Below, piece after piece: positions 1-31,562 of a DNA stretch of 64,000 bases (position 1 is its first letter; every line of letters starts with the position of its first letter). Both the position numbers and the translations under genes were made by a program. The notes beneath the pieces were generated by a model, which was not told the DNA's origin, did no database searches, and was given only the letters and a program-made list of their open reading frames with translations. Location of the stretch: assembly GCF_030867095.1 (NCBI RefSeq), contig NC_081833.1, positions 70,459,895-70,523,894 on the forward strand. The letters are read 5' to 3'. The DNA comes from Alligator mississippiensis. Taxonomy: Eukaryota; Chordata; Crocodylia; Alligatoridae.

Positions 1-18999
<18,999 letters not shown>

Positions 19000-21900
19000 G
19001 GAAGGTATTCTCTTCATTGCACCTTTACTAACGTCACTCAGGAGGCGGCATTCATTTGCTCCGGACATCCTACTCAATGAACATTTTGTCGGGCTGAGAA
19101 GAGGACAGATGGGTTCCCGTAATCTTTCCTTGTTATGAAAGAAACTTGTTCATTTTAATTTATATTCTGTACCGAGTGTACACACCTTGCAGGCTAGATT
19201 TGCTGCCTATTCAAGGTATTATTTGCATCCAGGATAGCAAACCTCAGCGTGGTGAGGAAGCAAAGGGAGAGATTTTTAAAGTTCCAGGACACGTGGTCCT
19301 TCTCGTGCATCTGTGCAGACCTGGCTTTGCCTTGCAGATACCTGATGTATGAGTGCAAATTGTATTCGGCATGTAGGTGCCTAGGCCATAAGCTAGGCAT
19401 TTACAACTGTTTGCATGCATACAACCCTGCAACAGTAGAAACCTGGCCCTTTGATTGACAGGTAGCAAGTTTAATTTATTGAATGCTATAAAGGCACTTT
19501 TACAAGATTGAGACTTCATGTATATTACTGTTTTTGAGGCAGAAGATTGTATCCCCCACAGTGTAAAATATTCAGGGTAATTTGTAGCTCTTGCTATACT
19601 TTTTCTTGCTAGAAGTTTGTTACTTTTTTTTTTAGTACCTGTGAACGTGTCAGTTTTTGAAAACTAAATATCCTCCAAGACTGTTAACTGGGGTCCTTGA
19701 TGGGCTTCATGAAAAGCTTTTAAAAGAGCGAGAAAGAAATGTGAACTTATTGTATCATGTAAATCTGTTCCCTGAAGGCAATGCAAGAAAATATTTTAAT
19801 ATGTGTGGTAGCAGATATCTGTTGCTCGCAGGAAGGAAAGGTGTTTTAGATTCTGAAAGGATAATTTACTTTGGTGTAGTATCATTTTGCAAGTCCTTTC
19901 AGCTGGTAATGTGCATAGAAATGAATTTTTAGCAAACTGCCTGTCTATACTTTTACAAACCTTCTTAGAAGATACTGTCAAACAGCCCTGCATTTTTTTA
20001 ACTGTAGACTGTTTTCCTAAAATGTTCTTTTCCCATGGCACAGCAGCGTGCAAAAGTACAAACAGGTGTGTCGTCATTATGGCTTTAGTTAAAAGAACAA
20101 TTACAGGATTTTTAGATGGGGAAAACCCTATTAGATTGTATTCAGAAAGTTTGTTTCCCTGCAAGAACAGAATTGCTTTCCTTGGCTGACATATTGGAAA
20201 CCAGATGTCCTAATTTGTGTGCGCATCAATTCTTCATGTTAGCAGCTTATTATTCATTAATGTGAAGTTCCTTGTTGCTCTCTCCATATGTGGGTGGAAT
20301 TTTTTTCAGTCTGTAAATTTGATTGTGCTTCTCAAATAGGTGCGGAGAGAATTACAGTCTTCTGTCTTTTACGTAACAGCCTGAGGCTTGAAGCGATTCG
20401 CATATAATACTGTCTCTCTCACCACAGCAAGCTGGCTTGGTTGGGGGATTTGCTGCCCAGCAGAAAGCCTTAGCAGTTTTCAGTTTCTCTTGCTCCCCGT
20501 GCTACCATTTCTGTTGTTTCCTGACTCACTTCCCTGATACCACTACGCATTCACAGAGGACAGTCCAAGGAACACTGTTACCGTTTCGCTTTCTTCAAAA
20601 AGACTCATTTGACTTCAGATGGACGTGCTTTAGTAGAGACTCAGTAACTGCTAAGGGTTGGGCTTCAGATTTTGAATACAACTGCTCCTGAACACGTTTT
20701 GCAAATTGAATCCCAGGCATCGTCAAGGGGGAGAAGTGAGGGTAGCGAATGCAGCCTCCTGTTCTCTCTCCTGCAAGGTCAAAAACCCCTTCGACTGCAG
20801 CGGGATTGGGTTCGACGGTCTGTGGCTGAAAGAAGAAAAAAAAATAGAATCGGATTTCTTGCCCATCCTGCGTCCCGTCAGATCTTCCCCACAGACGGGC
20901 TTGTCCAGCAATGCCAGCACAATGGGAGCCAACCTTTTTGGCAGGCATGCCATACTTTAGCTCTGCACCCTCCCCAAGTACCGCTCCAATCCCCTTCCTC
21001 TGCCTGCTCCGCTGCTCCGCTTTCTGCTTCCTGCCTGACTTTCCCTGCCCGATGTGCTGCTCTGTTTTCTGCTTCCTTGCATGTGACTGACAGACAGACA
21101 CCCTGCCCCCATTTGCCACGGGTTGGTCACCCCTGTTGTCCATCGCTGGGTGCCCAAATGTTCTGAAGAAGGGAGTCCTTGTGGACCTGCAAGTCCCCAG
21201 ATCCCCTGCAGCTCCTCTTAGCCCCTGAGCAGGCTTTTTTCTTTTTGCCTGGAGGACACCCTTGAGCAGGCTTTTGGATCCAGGTGCACGGCAACCTCTG
21301 GGCATGACACGTGGTGAAGAAGTTTTCCATTGCTTACAATGAAGTATTTTCCTGCAGCATTTTGACTGATCCAGACCGTACAGGTGAAATATTCCCCTTG
21401 TACTCTAGAGCCCAAGAGCACTGGACCCCAAATTTTGAGTATCAGCGATTGTGTCTGAACATAACTCGTGCACGTGGCCCCTTCGTTCCTGTTTCTCCCA
21501 TTGTTATCTCCTTTCCTTGCACAGAGCAGTATGTGCATACGGGAAGCCGATATGCTGTTACTGCACGTGTATTTAGGCATCGATGCATTTCACAGTGCTT
21601 CGAAACGACCCTTGAAACTCCTTGGTGTGCGCGCCAGGTTGCAATTCCTGGTGGGGAGAGACAGCCCTTCATCGTGGCACATACCAAACTTCTTCTTAAA
21701 TATTGCTTGGTACTTGAAAGGAAAATAAGCAGACTCGATATTCAGCTGGCATTCAGACCAGGTGGAGCAAGGATTTTTTTCTCTCCTCATTTTCAGTGTC
21801 CCATGTTTGAACAACTTTCAGTCCCCCAAAAGGGGCCAGCGCTTTGTTGGGATCAAGTCGGCACTTGCCGGCACTGGCGTCCTTGCCAACGCTGAAGTAC

Positions 21901-22920
21901 CGAGGTTGAATGTGCGGGCTAATTTTTAATCTATGCAAAGAAAAAAAAAAATCTCCCAGATTTGCTCGCTATAAAAGCTTTTAAATGTCTGTTAAAACTT
22001 TGTATGTTGTTTTCATAGACCGGAAGCTATTTTAAGTCTTAAAAAAATAACTTATTTTTTTAACATATGGAGTACTTTTTGATACCGTACCAGTTACATG
22101 TCTCTGTAGCATCTGATCTATATTTAAAAATACATATTCAGCAGAAGTTATCCTATTGATTTCTGAGGTGCGCTTTTCTGGATTTGGATCTTTGTTCTTG
22201 GAGTAAAAAACTAACCTCCCCAAGCTATTGGGAACAAGGCCTTTCATCAGTGCAACCCACCAGTGCTGAAGAACGACTTAGTTGTGAATTATTTTGTAAA
22301 CTGCTGAATGAAGCCATGCACCACACCGAGGAGAATGTGAGGATGTTGAAAAACTAGCAGAAATGAAAGGCAGCTTTGAGGGGAAATGCCGTTTTTGGTT
22401 GTCACACAGGATCAGAGGCTGTAAAATGCCATTCTGTACTGGCGGGGTAACTGAAGTTTGATTTTTTTTAAAATAAATACATATACACATCCATGAAAAG
22501 TTTGTGCACGTGTTTCAGGAGTACTGTATTTTTACAAGTGTATCGGTTACTTCTCTGACATTAAACGGTTGCTGATCTTCTAAATCAATTTCTAGATGGT
22601 TGATTTTTGTTTTAAAAATAGCAGTTTTGTTCTTCCTCCATGTAAAAGGTCTAGGAAGGGAAAGGAGGCACCTTTTTCGAATGTGATCTCATTTGAGGAT
22701 TCATCATTTTTGCAGCTGTACTAGGATTTCAGTAGCTGCTTTTTCAATTTTTAGCTGCCCTCTGGTAATTCGCATGTAGGAACATAAATAACGGGCTGGG
22801 ATTTGGCAACTTTCTGACAGCGCTCAGTTCAAGTAATGACCTTCATTGAACTGAATCAAAAAAAGAATGAGGGAACCATGGGATTATCGTAATAAAACAC
22901 GCTTAGAAGGAAACTTTTGT
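19000..22920 (+). other. PLCG2: Probable PLCG2 3' untranslated region
   Basis: No conserved ORF follows the PLCG2 stop. AATAAA signals occur at 22,472-22,477 and 22,891-22,896, the second followed by a T-rich tract, so the UTR may run 3.5-3.9 kb, in line with the long PLCG2 UTR of mammals. A hAT-like MITE sits inside it at 20,909. The end is an inference; transcript data would settle it. Confidence 0.45.
20909..21135 (+). mobile_element. hAT-like MITE with CT-rich interior (copy B)
   Basis: A 227-bp element with flanking octamers TTGTCCAG (20,901) and TTGTCCAT (21,136), 7 of 8 identical, as expected of a hAT duplication. Near its left end is GCCAACCTTTTTGGCAGGCA; its right end is GGTTGGTCACCCCTG. 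The interior repeats CTGCTCCGCTTTCTGCTTCC-like units. Same family as copies at 9,432 and 42,518. Confidence 0.7.
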
Positions 22921-25888
22921 AATAGATTTTTTTTTGAGGAAGTATAATTTTCAGGTGCATTTGGAGTGTTTTTGAAGCTACCTGTTTTTAACTTGGTTTC
23001 GGTCCCCTCTTCTGCTATCAGTCCTTTGCTTGGCTTAATAGGTGGAGCTGAAAGTCGGAAGAATTATTGAATATACCGAATACTGTTGAGTTGGCTAAGC
23101 GGTCTCACAGTTTCCTGTTCCTCACCCAAAGGTGGTGGGGCTTTTCCTCAAGTAAAAGAGCCAAGTCTGCCCCTATGTGGGATCTGCTATTAGGGAAAAC
23201 CCTGCCCTTGTCTCTTCAGGTATGGACGTTCCTCCCATATTGCACCATTCACACGGGAGGAGGTGACTTAGGATATTGGGGCAAGTAGGGGGTCGGGGAA
23301 GAACAAGTGTACACGTGTCCACCCATTATGCAGACAAGCATGTGGGGAAAGAGGGTCTGTCAGTATGTGGATTCCCGTACCCTTCCTCTGCAGGGAGGAG
23401 AGGGCCCCAGGGCTAAGGATGCTTAGGATGAAGTAGTGCTTAGGATAAGCTAAGGATGCTTAGGATGAAGGTGGGTCTTTGGGAAGCAATGAATGATTCC
23501 TCCTCCCTGTTTGCTTCTGAATGGTTCTGCAGCATCCAGCTGAGCTCCATAGGCTGGACCAGAAAAAATCCTCACTGGTGTTTCTATTTGTGTCCTGAGC
23601 TGTGTGCATTTTTGTCTCTGTGGATGAACATCTGATCTTCCTTGCTCTTCTGGATGAAAAGTCTGGACCTGATCCTAGAGTCCTTTCATGTGTAAGTAAT
23701 TCAGCCCACTAGCACAAGAAATGGCCACAAATAATGATGTGCTGTCCTATATCGCCTATAGAGCCAGGAGGGACTTTTGCTTTAGTCAGCATTAATGTCA
23801 CTGCTAATTTTCATGCTAATGAAGTTGGCACCTCCCCACTGGGTTCCCAGCAAAGATGTCATTGAGACATCATAAATACACCTCCTTTACCAGTCTTGAT
23901 TGGCAAAGCTCTCCAAGGGAAAGCTTGCTAAGGACTAGGATTTTTAGACTTGTGTTTTACAGGAAGATCGTCTTCCACTATCTGCTTTTTTGCTATATAA
24001 TTGTCTTTGACTAGTTTCATGAGGGGACAGACCTCATGCTCTGCACTGTTTGCTCCTGCTGCTCTCATGGATCTGTTATGGGTTTGCCCACCTCTTCAGT
24101 TCACATTTCTGTTTCTCCGTCTCTCTTAATGGCAGGTCAGCGGTGCAGGGATTGGAGCAGAAAATAACCTACCAGCTTGCATTTGAAGGATGCTCCGCGC
24201 TTGAAAGGGGCTAGGCGTTCTGTGGTTCTGTAAGGTCACAGCTGCCATCAATCCCCCTTTTTGTTTTAAAAAAGGAAGTAAAAGGGTCCCTCCCTGCCAC
24301 AAACAATGAGGCCTTTCCCTATTTCCCTGCCTATCGGGGGCCTCAAGACTTGCAGCATGTGCTGCGGGCATAAAGTTTTGGAAGGCGATGTGTGTTCGGG
24401 AAAACGCTGGCTTTTACGAGAGGGTGGCACTGTCCTCCTTTCCTATTAAAGGGAATGCAAACGGCTCCTCAACAGCCCAGTTCCTTTGTCACTGCAGAGC
24501 CGTGTCCTTCAGGCTGGGTCTCCCCTCGCTTTGGCCGTTGTCTTGTGTTGTTTGTCATTTGTTTTCAGTGGAAGTGGCATGGGATAGTGCAGCGCATGCA
24601 GCCTGCTTTTGTCCCCGGAGCCTTTGACCCTCCATTGGGCTTGTGTTTGGTTGCTTGTACCATAAAGAGCCCCAAACCCTCCTGGCCCAGTTGTACTAGA
24701 TGCCCCATCTCAAACATGGGAGCACACAGAAGTGATTCTCAATGAACACTAGCCTCCAACAAGGAACAGACAAAACCCCTCATTTATGCCTGGGGAAATA
24801 CACCCCTTAGCTTGTCCCTCTGATGAAGTCCAATAGTTTGATGCCACTAACATCCTTAAATGGTTTATGGAGGGGGAGGGGGGTGATACCCCAATTTAAT
24901 TATTTTAGGTAGAAGGCATGGTAGGGTGGCACCCTCAAGACTAACTGGTTCAGAGAGGCATGCGCTTCATAGGCAACCTGCTTTGTCAGATGCTATGCAT
25001 TATTTTAGGAGTGCATTCACCCTGGCTTACACCCAGCTTTTGTGCTGACTTCAGTATTTTGCTGCGAGGTGTGATTTCTTCCCCTTCCCCCACTGAAATA
25101 GTTAAACTAGTATAGACACAGTAAGCTGGCATAGAGATACCTCTCATTATGATAGGTTATTGCTCATCCTTTACAGCATCCAGACAAGGAGGTCTATACT
25201 GACTGATTTAACCTTACGGAATTTGTACCATTTTTTGTGTAATTTTTTTTTGGAATCGAAAACAAAAGGGCTGTCCTCATTCAGCCAAGAACGCCAAAAT
25301 CTCCAGTTCCCGAACAGAGTTTGATTCCTGCTGCAGTCAACCCCCTTCATGCTGGGATTTTTTTTTGGAAATGCTAGCAAGCAGCTGCTTTGCTTGCTTT
25401 CCTCCCTTCTCTCTGTGTTCAACTTGGGCTTCGTGTATCTCCAGCTTCTAAAACAGAGAGGCTATTTACAAAGTTTTTATAAGGCACACTGACCTTCAGC
25501 TGTAGACATAACATGGTTGTTCCCCAAATCTGTCAGTATTGCTTCGCCTATTAAATTGAAAACTAAACTTTTCAAAATCAAAGGGATTACGTGATGGTGG
25601 CAGGGCTGGACTCCGTGACCCAGAATGCTCTTTCCACTCCGACGCTTCTAAAAGTGCTGTTATCAATGCGATTGCAAGGTCCATAATAATAAATTGCTTT
25701 GTTTCCAATATAGAGCCAAAGCTCTTCTCCGGTGACAGAGGGTGTTAAGGGAAATTCTTCTTATTTCCAAGTTTCTAGAAGTGTATTTTGAGCAAAGGAA
25801 CAGAAATAATGACGGTACCCGAGGGATTACTAGTGACTTTAACTATTAAGCAACGCTGAGACCTTCGGTTGTGTAGAAAATCATTGCC
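22921..25888. other. Intergenic region between convergent PLCG2 and SDR42E1
   Basis: No coding similarity. It has a small tandem AAGGATGCTTAGGATGA-type duplication at 23,415-23,470 and a diverged short repeat at 24,900-25,010. Confidence 0.65.
24900..25010 (+). repeat. Diverged short interspersed repeat
   Basis: The order GTGGCACCCTCAAGACTAAC, GCGCTTCATAGGC, CTTTGTCAGATGC follows a common sauropsid repeat (GTGGCACCTTAGAGACTAAC...GCTTTCGTGGGC...TTCATCAGATGC). Recognised from general knowledge; the ends are not defined. Confidence 0.5.
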
Positions 25889-27848
25889 TTTATTAATGCA
25901 CATTTTAATCAGCTCGTTCATTTTAAATAAGCATGTTTTACCGTTAGAAAAAGCCTACAAACCAGTGCTTCAAACTGAGCAGCTGGCTACAGTAATGGTT
26001 ACAAATTAGCTCACTGTAGAAGTGTTTCAGAAATATGACATTGCAGACACAATATATTTAAAACATACAAGCATGCCAAAAACTTCTGTCTGTTGGGTTT
26101 CATTATTTTTTCCATTAGAATCATTATGCTTTTTGTTTTTACCAGTAAATCCATCGAGTCAACTTCTACCCTGAGATAACTTCTCTGAATACAATGTTAG
26201 GCATGAGTTTGGTTTCTGAATGACATGACTGCAGCACCAGTGGCGGATGCCTTGCAAACCCCCTTTCTATTAAATTGGTAGAACTAGAAGACTAGCTGCA
26301 AGGATGAGCATTAAAGCATTTCAGGAACAACTGCATGCTTGCTCTCTGGTTACCACCAGTTTGTCCGATTATTACAAAGTGATCAAAACTAGCTGATGCA
26401 GTATAAACTCCTGAGCCGGGACTTGAAACCAATGCGTGGCTCCCATTGCTGATCGCATACTCAGGTAATCCTCCGTCAGGGCGACCATTTCAAAATCATG
26501 AAAAGATTGTCTTATCGGAGTACCTGTGCTAGTACAAGCGATCAAGGTAGTCTCTGTCATACTGACACCAGATGAATGTTGGCTCTTATTTAACAAAAGT
26601 TACTAGCATGCAAGATTTAAGCAGTTAGGCTTATCCTTTGTGGATATTAATGGAAACCCCCCCCCCGGGTGAACAGGAACTCAAGTGGATTTGTCAGCCC
26701 ATGGGTATGAGGTCATTTTGTAAAAACTTCTTATCTCCCTACTGTAGACCACCGTTTGTTTGGCCAGTTCTCTGTGGCTGGGAATGGACAGTGAATGAAC
26801 TTGGTTTTCGAAATACGCTTGCTTTTGAGCAAGGTAGAGCCTTCTCTTCTGGGCCACGAACCACATATTTGTTAAGAAAGAATCAATAGCCAGGGTCACG
26901 GGTATAATCCGGGCAGTGTGAAAAAGTTAAGTTTGTTCCATAATTTGCAGCATGCTGCTGTAACTGCAAACAACATGCCATTAGCAATCATATTGATCTT
27001 TCTCCTGCCAGTGATTACTTAGTAAGAGAAGTGCTGTTCTCATCTGAAAAGGGGATCTCTAGAAAAGTAGCATCAGCAGTTCTGTTCCCCGAGGGTATTC
27101 AGAGCCACTGTTGTTTACCCAGGTGACACAATTAGAGCTGCTGTGCTTTTACGCGCCTGTTTCTCCAGAGCTCAAACGAGGCGAACACAACCCTATCCCC
27201 CGTACACATCACCAGCAAGACGCTTATTAATCTGGATCAATTGTGCCTCTCCAAGCCTGCAGAAAACAATAGGATGTGGATGTCAGCAGTGGCATGCCTG
27301 AAACAGAGGGGGGGAACAAAGATGTGTTTGTGTTGGCCCAAAGGACCTCTATTGTTTGTGATGATCAGTTAGAAGCAAAGACACTAGGCTCAAACCCAAA
27401 GCAAGAATGCAGGCTGCTCGCTTTCTCACACCTAGCGGATAATGGAAGTCAACGAAACACCACAAAACTGGGAACTGTGTGTTACGTTTCAGAGCACAGC
27501 CTCACTTTACCCTACAGATGGCTATAATTAGTATGACTAATTATGTATGATGACTAAGTATAGTCACCTGTCTGGTAATGTTGTTGATCCATTTAATCTG
27601 AACAGTGCCGTAGCTGGACAGAGTGTGTTCAGTATCCATATGGCCACCCCCCAAAAGTGCTGGGATATATCACTGTGTTGTTCTGGAATGCAAAAAGAAT
27701 AGATTTAAGATTTGAAAAGGACACAGTTATTTCACTGCTGGTAATAATGGGATTTCTTCAGAGAGCAGGCGATGTCTGGTTGCACCTGAATTCTCAACTT
27801 GTATTATCACTTGAAAGTAGACGTAACAGGCTCAGTATGTTGTGTCTT
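25889..27848 (-). other. SDR42E1: Probable SDR42E1 3' UTR
   Basis: On the minus strand the first clear AATAAA downstream of the SDR42E1 stop is the complement of TTTATT at 25,889-25,894, about 1.95 kb past the stop. No ORF with recognisable similarity lies in between. The weaker ATTAAA near 27,590 is an alternative. Confidence 0.4.
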
Positions 27849-28956
27849 TCACATTGACATTGCGATTGCTGTTGGAAGCCAGGAGAGCACCAACACGGCC
27901 AGCAGCAAGACCAAGCCTCCGTCCCTAATGAGATCTTTTACCGTATAGTTTCTAAGCTTCTTCCCATGTCCCCGTGACTTAAACCACTCGACCACTTCAT
28001 TTAGACTGAACTGCTCGGGCGCATACCCTAGCTCCTTCCTGGCCTTCTCCATGCTAAAATAATGCGTGATGCCTGTTTTGTAAACCTCAGCGCGAGTGAG
28101 GAGAGGTTGAAAATTATAGAAAGGGCCGACCAGAGAGTGAACCATTTCAGTTAGGAATGCAAAGAAATACACGAGGGCGAGAGGAAGGCGAAGGGTTGGG
28201 AACCTGTAACCCAAGCCTTCAGCTAGAGGTCGGAAAAATTCAAAGTTGTTTACTGGCCTGCCGTCTGAGATGAAGTAGGCTTGGCCAGCAGCTCTGTGCT
28301 GGCTGGTGGCTTTGAGTGCCTCAGAGGCCAGGATATGAGCCTGAACTAAATTATCTACATGCACGAATTCTACTAAACTATGGGGATCCCCATACAGGAA
28401 TTTAAAGAATCCCCTTTCAAGGTAGCTAACTATTCTTGGGAGATGCCTTTGTTCTCCAGGCCCATAGATGCCTGCTGGTCGAAGAGCACAGGTCCTTAAC
28501 ACTCCTTTGCCTTCTCCAAGCTCAGTGCCGTTTGCCTCCAGCACTTTCATCTCTGCTAGTGACTTGGTCCGGGAGTAGTGATCAGGATGGAGGTGAACAG
28601 GGAAATAAGGCAGAGATTCATCCCCATTTTGGATAACCTGGCCTCCGAACACGACATTGTACGTGCTTGTATAGACCAGTCTCGACACGCCTGCTTTCCT
28701 GCAAGCCTGGATGACATTTTCTGTTCCTCTCACATTCACGTCTTCTATAAGTTTTCGGTTCAGTTGCTCCCTGCCAGACATTCCATAGGAAGCAATATGG
28801 AACACGCAGATAACATCTCGCAGGGCTTTTTCCACTTCAGAGAGATGGCAGACATCCCCCTCTACGAACTTCACTCCCTCTGGTACAGCCTGGATCAGCT
28901 TCCCGACATCAAACAGAATCACGCTGACTCCCTTTTTGCATAGGGCACAACCTAAA
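27849..28956 (-). CDS. SDR42E1: SDR42E1 main coding exon
   Basis: The acceptor on the minus strand is CATGCTTCAG. Splicing there (not at the following TTTAG) joins CG to T, giving Arg-Leu-Gly-Cys in frame with the glycine-motif exon. The exon carries residues 23-391 and the TGA at 27,851-27,849. Confidence 0.96.
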
Positions 28957-29989
28957 CTGAAGCATGACAGATGCCATATGTTAGTGCTATATGTAGCATA
29001 ACGATGCATAAAAGCCTTTCACCTTGGGCTGAGAGAGACTCCTTAACTGTTTCGATGCTGCCTTTTGCTTGTCATTATTTTCAAAGGATCTGTGTACCCA
29101 TTAAGGGGTCTGAAACTAACTGTCTGCTTCTACTTGCAAGATTCGGCAAAAGCTCACAGCGGAATTTGATGCAAAGCAGAAATACGGTAATTTTTTCTAT
29201 TTGCGACAAGTGCTGTTTCCATAACCCTTAGAAAGCAAATCCAAACCAAGCCCTTGGACAGGGGATAAAAGATTTTTCCACTAAAGCATAGTTGTGGTGT
29301 CAAAGAGTGTCTGTAAAAATGACATCTTGTCATGCAACGGATTTGTTCCTGTGTGAATATGAAGTCATTTGATTTTTGTAATGGCTAAAATAAATGTTTA
29401 CAACTGTTTAGTCCTCTGAAACCTGCAAAACCAGCTGTGGAAGGGTGCGATGGATTTGATTCCAATTTGTGCACCCGAAAGGTCCCAGTCCTACCACACC
29501 ACTTAGGTGGGTGCTTAACTTTATGGACCAAAGAAGTCCCCCATCTCTTCAATCTTCCATAACATTAAATGTGCTAATAAATGTTTGCAAGATTGCAGCC
29601 TAACATAAATGCAGATCTGCACAGAGGGAAGAGCAGTTTGTGTGGAGCTGCTGGTAGGATAAATTCTCATTTAAGGATTGCACAAAGTTAATGGAAGGCA
29701 TAACATAGCTTGCAGAAACTTTTGAGGCAGAAAATCACAACTTGGCTGGGGGCTGAGGGTCCGGGGCAGGCAGTTAAAAGAAAAACACTCAGCTGGGAAT
29801 AACTAAATGCAGAACTCTGCAATTCCATTTTTACCAACCGATTTCTGAGAAGCAAAGCCGTTCCGCCAAGTGTTTGCAGCTATAGTTATTTTAAAGGAAA
29901 GTTAAAATTGCATGCACTAACCGGAAACCAAAGTAACCACCTCCTCCAGTAATAAGGACAGCTTCCTTGGTGATATTTTCTGGGTCCAT
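27849..29989 (-). CDS. SDR42E1: Short-chain dehydrogenase/reductase family 42E member 1 (complete, two coding exons)
   Basis: Join of 29,989-29,922 and 28,956-27,849 on the minus strand gives 391 residues (human about 393). It is an extended SDR of the 3-beta-HSD/sterol-dehydrogenase-like group, predicted to be an NAD(P)-dependent oxidoreductase on the endoplasmic reticulum membrane; its substrate is poorly established, with steroid or sterol chemistry suspected. Visible: glycine motif TGGGGYFG at residues 14-21, Asp of ILFDV, YTST near 118-121, catalytic YSRTK (Tyr150, Lys154), GIYGPGEQRHLPR substrate-domain block, VHVDNLVQAHILA, and a hydrophobic C-terminal segment (LVLLLAVLVLSWLP) that looks like a tail anchor. 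The start MDPENITKEAVLITGG matches the family N-terminus. No broken residues were seen. It is convergent with PLCG2. Confidence 0.96.
28957..29921 (-). other. SDR42E1: SDR42E1 intron
   Basis: A 965-bp intron within codon 23, just after the glycine motif. No repeats or RNA genes seen. Confidence 0.9.
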
Positions 29990-30033
29990 CTTTTTTTTCC
30001 TTTGGCACTATTTTCTTTTAAAAGCAAACTGAC
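29922..30033 (-). CDS. SDR42E1: SDR42E1 first coding exon with short 5' UTR
   Basis: ATG at 29,989-29,987 on the minus strand. The coding part is 68 nt and ends CG before GTTAGT. An acceptor TTTTATAG just upstream puts the exon's 5' edge near 30,033, leaving about 44 nt of leader here. Only bases 29,922-29,989 are coding. At least one more non-coding exon is expected upstream, nearer the CpG island. Confidence 0.85.
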
Positions 30034-31128
30034 CTATAAAATAAAATTAATTGCAAAAACTGCATATCAAAATCGATACGGATGTTTAATACCTCCATAT
30101 ATTTAGTCATTTGAGAGACATTTTGTGTTTCAATTTTGGCAGACAAACCGCACTGTCTGTTAAGTAGGACTCGGTCCTGTCCAAATATTCTTATAAAGGC
30201 AATATGGAGGCGAACAAAAAAAGGCTACTGTTGCAAAATAAAGGCAGTTGGTAATGTGGCTCAAGATGCAAGAGAATTATTCATCTTCATTCACTGCGTC
30301 ATATTCTGCCGAAGGGTGTATGGGGAATAAGAGTTCAGAACAAAATTAGGTGGCGTTACAGAAGACGCTCCTTTATGGACTAAACTAACTAGGCGGGTAT
30401 AATGTAACCGCATCAAATACCCACGTATCCACTTGCAGAGCGGTCAGTGCATGGTAACACAGCACCTCATATTTACACAGATCAGTGTGCATGCGTGTGT
30501 GTTTGTGTGTTTTCATCTAGAAACTGCACCAAGCGTGATCCAACTTTCATAAGTATTTATGCCTCACCCAAATCTTCATCTATGCATGTGGGTATGTCTC
30601 TGGCATCCTCCCCTAGAAATATTCCCTAACGCCTAAAAATTGAGAAGACGGAGGAAAAAAAGATCCTCAAGCCCGATAATGAGTAGATTGAATCACCACA
30701 TGGAGCTGGGCCCGTTTTCATGGCTGTCTACGAGGCTACGCACGTCTGCGCTGACTTTTATTTGCTCAAACACAACTTTCCCAAGAGAAGCGTGTCCAGC
30801 TGGATAACCCTCCAGACGCGCTCCCCGTGCGAGCTGGGGGCGATACCACCTTGATTGGATGTTTGTCACTCCTAATCGGTAGGGACTGACTGAAGTCGCG
30901 GCAAGGCAAAGGGTTTTTTGCGGCCCCGCAGAGCCGATTTCGTGGGGCCCTGTCCCCGCTGCTGATCGGCCCTCACTCGGTTCGCATCGCTACCATTTTT
31001 TTTTTTGGTGGGAAAATTGCAGCCAATGCCAGATTTCCCAGCGATCGCGGACAGCGCTGTTTGTCGCACGAAACCGCCAGCCCTATTAATAGCCTGTTTC
31101 CCTAAATAGCAGGGCACGATTGTGTGCC
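30034..31128 (-). other. SDR42E1: SDR42E1 5' region (5' UTR intron or promoter-proximal)
   Basis: AT-rich up to about 30,680, then increasingly CG-containing. A GTGAGG donor-like site on the minus strand near 30,970-30,978 could end a non-coding first exon; this is only a candidate. A short GT-rich stretch lies at 30,490-30,512. Confidence 0.4.
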
Positions 31129-31562
31129 GGGGCTGCCCCAAACCAGCTCGTGGAGGGCGCCGGCGGGCTCAAGGCCTTAAGCCATGCCTGCAAAGGGTTG
31201 AACCAGCTGGGCTCATTAAGGCAGGGGCAGCCTGCACGTGCTGCAGCGGATAGGGCAGAAAGCAGAGCAGGGGACAGAGCAGGGAGCAGAAAGCAGAGCA
31301 ACAGATCAGGGAAGGAATGCAGGACAGAGCAGGGGATAGGGCAGGGAGCAGAAAGCAGAGCAACAGATCAGGGAAGGAGTGCAGGACAGGGCAGGGAGCA
31401 GAAAGCAGAGCAACAGATCAGGGAGGGAGTGCAGGACAGAACAGGGGAAACCTATGCTCCAGAGCAGGGAGCAGAAAGCGGAGCAACAGGTTAGGGAGGG
31501 GAAACACAGGGCTGGGGAGCAGAAAGCAGAGCGGCAGCTCAAGGAGGGGAGCAGACAACAGG
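31129..31562. repeat. GA-rich minisatellite beside the CpG island
   Basis: Five head-to-tail units beginning GCAGGGAGCAGAAAGCAGAG or close variants start at 31,279, 31,341, 31,391, 31,464 and 31,511 (spacings 62, 50, 73 and 47 bp), with shorter related units from about 31,247. Most carry CAACAGATCAGGGA(A/G)GGA. The complementary CT-rich unit matches the interior of the hAT-like MITEs at 9,432 and 20,909, and the leading 31,129-31,250 resembles their GGCAGGCATGCC terminus. Confidence 0.75.

Noticed and set aside
20595-21305. 236-codon minus-strand open frame
   Set aside because: It runs through a GC-rich MITE in the PLCG2 3' UTR, has low-complexity content (QKTEQHIGQG-type) and no family signature.
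28436-28943. Open frames on the plus strand over SDR42E1
   Set aside because: Antisense shadows of the well-supported SDR42E1 exon.
28957-29009. Longer SDR42E1 N-terminus by read-through (MHRYATYSTN start)
   Set aside because: This is intron sequence. Splicing to the exon at 29,922-29,989 restores the true N-terminus with the glycine motif.
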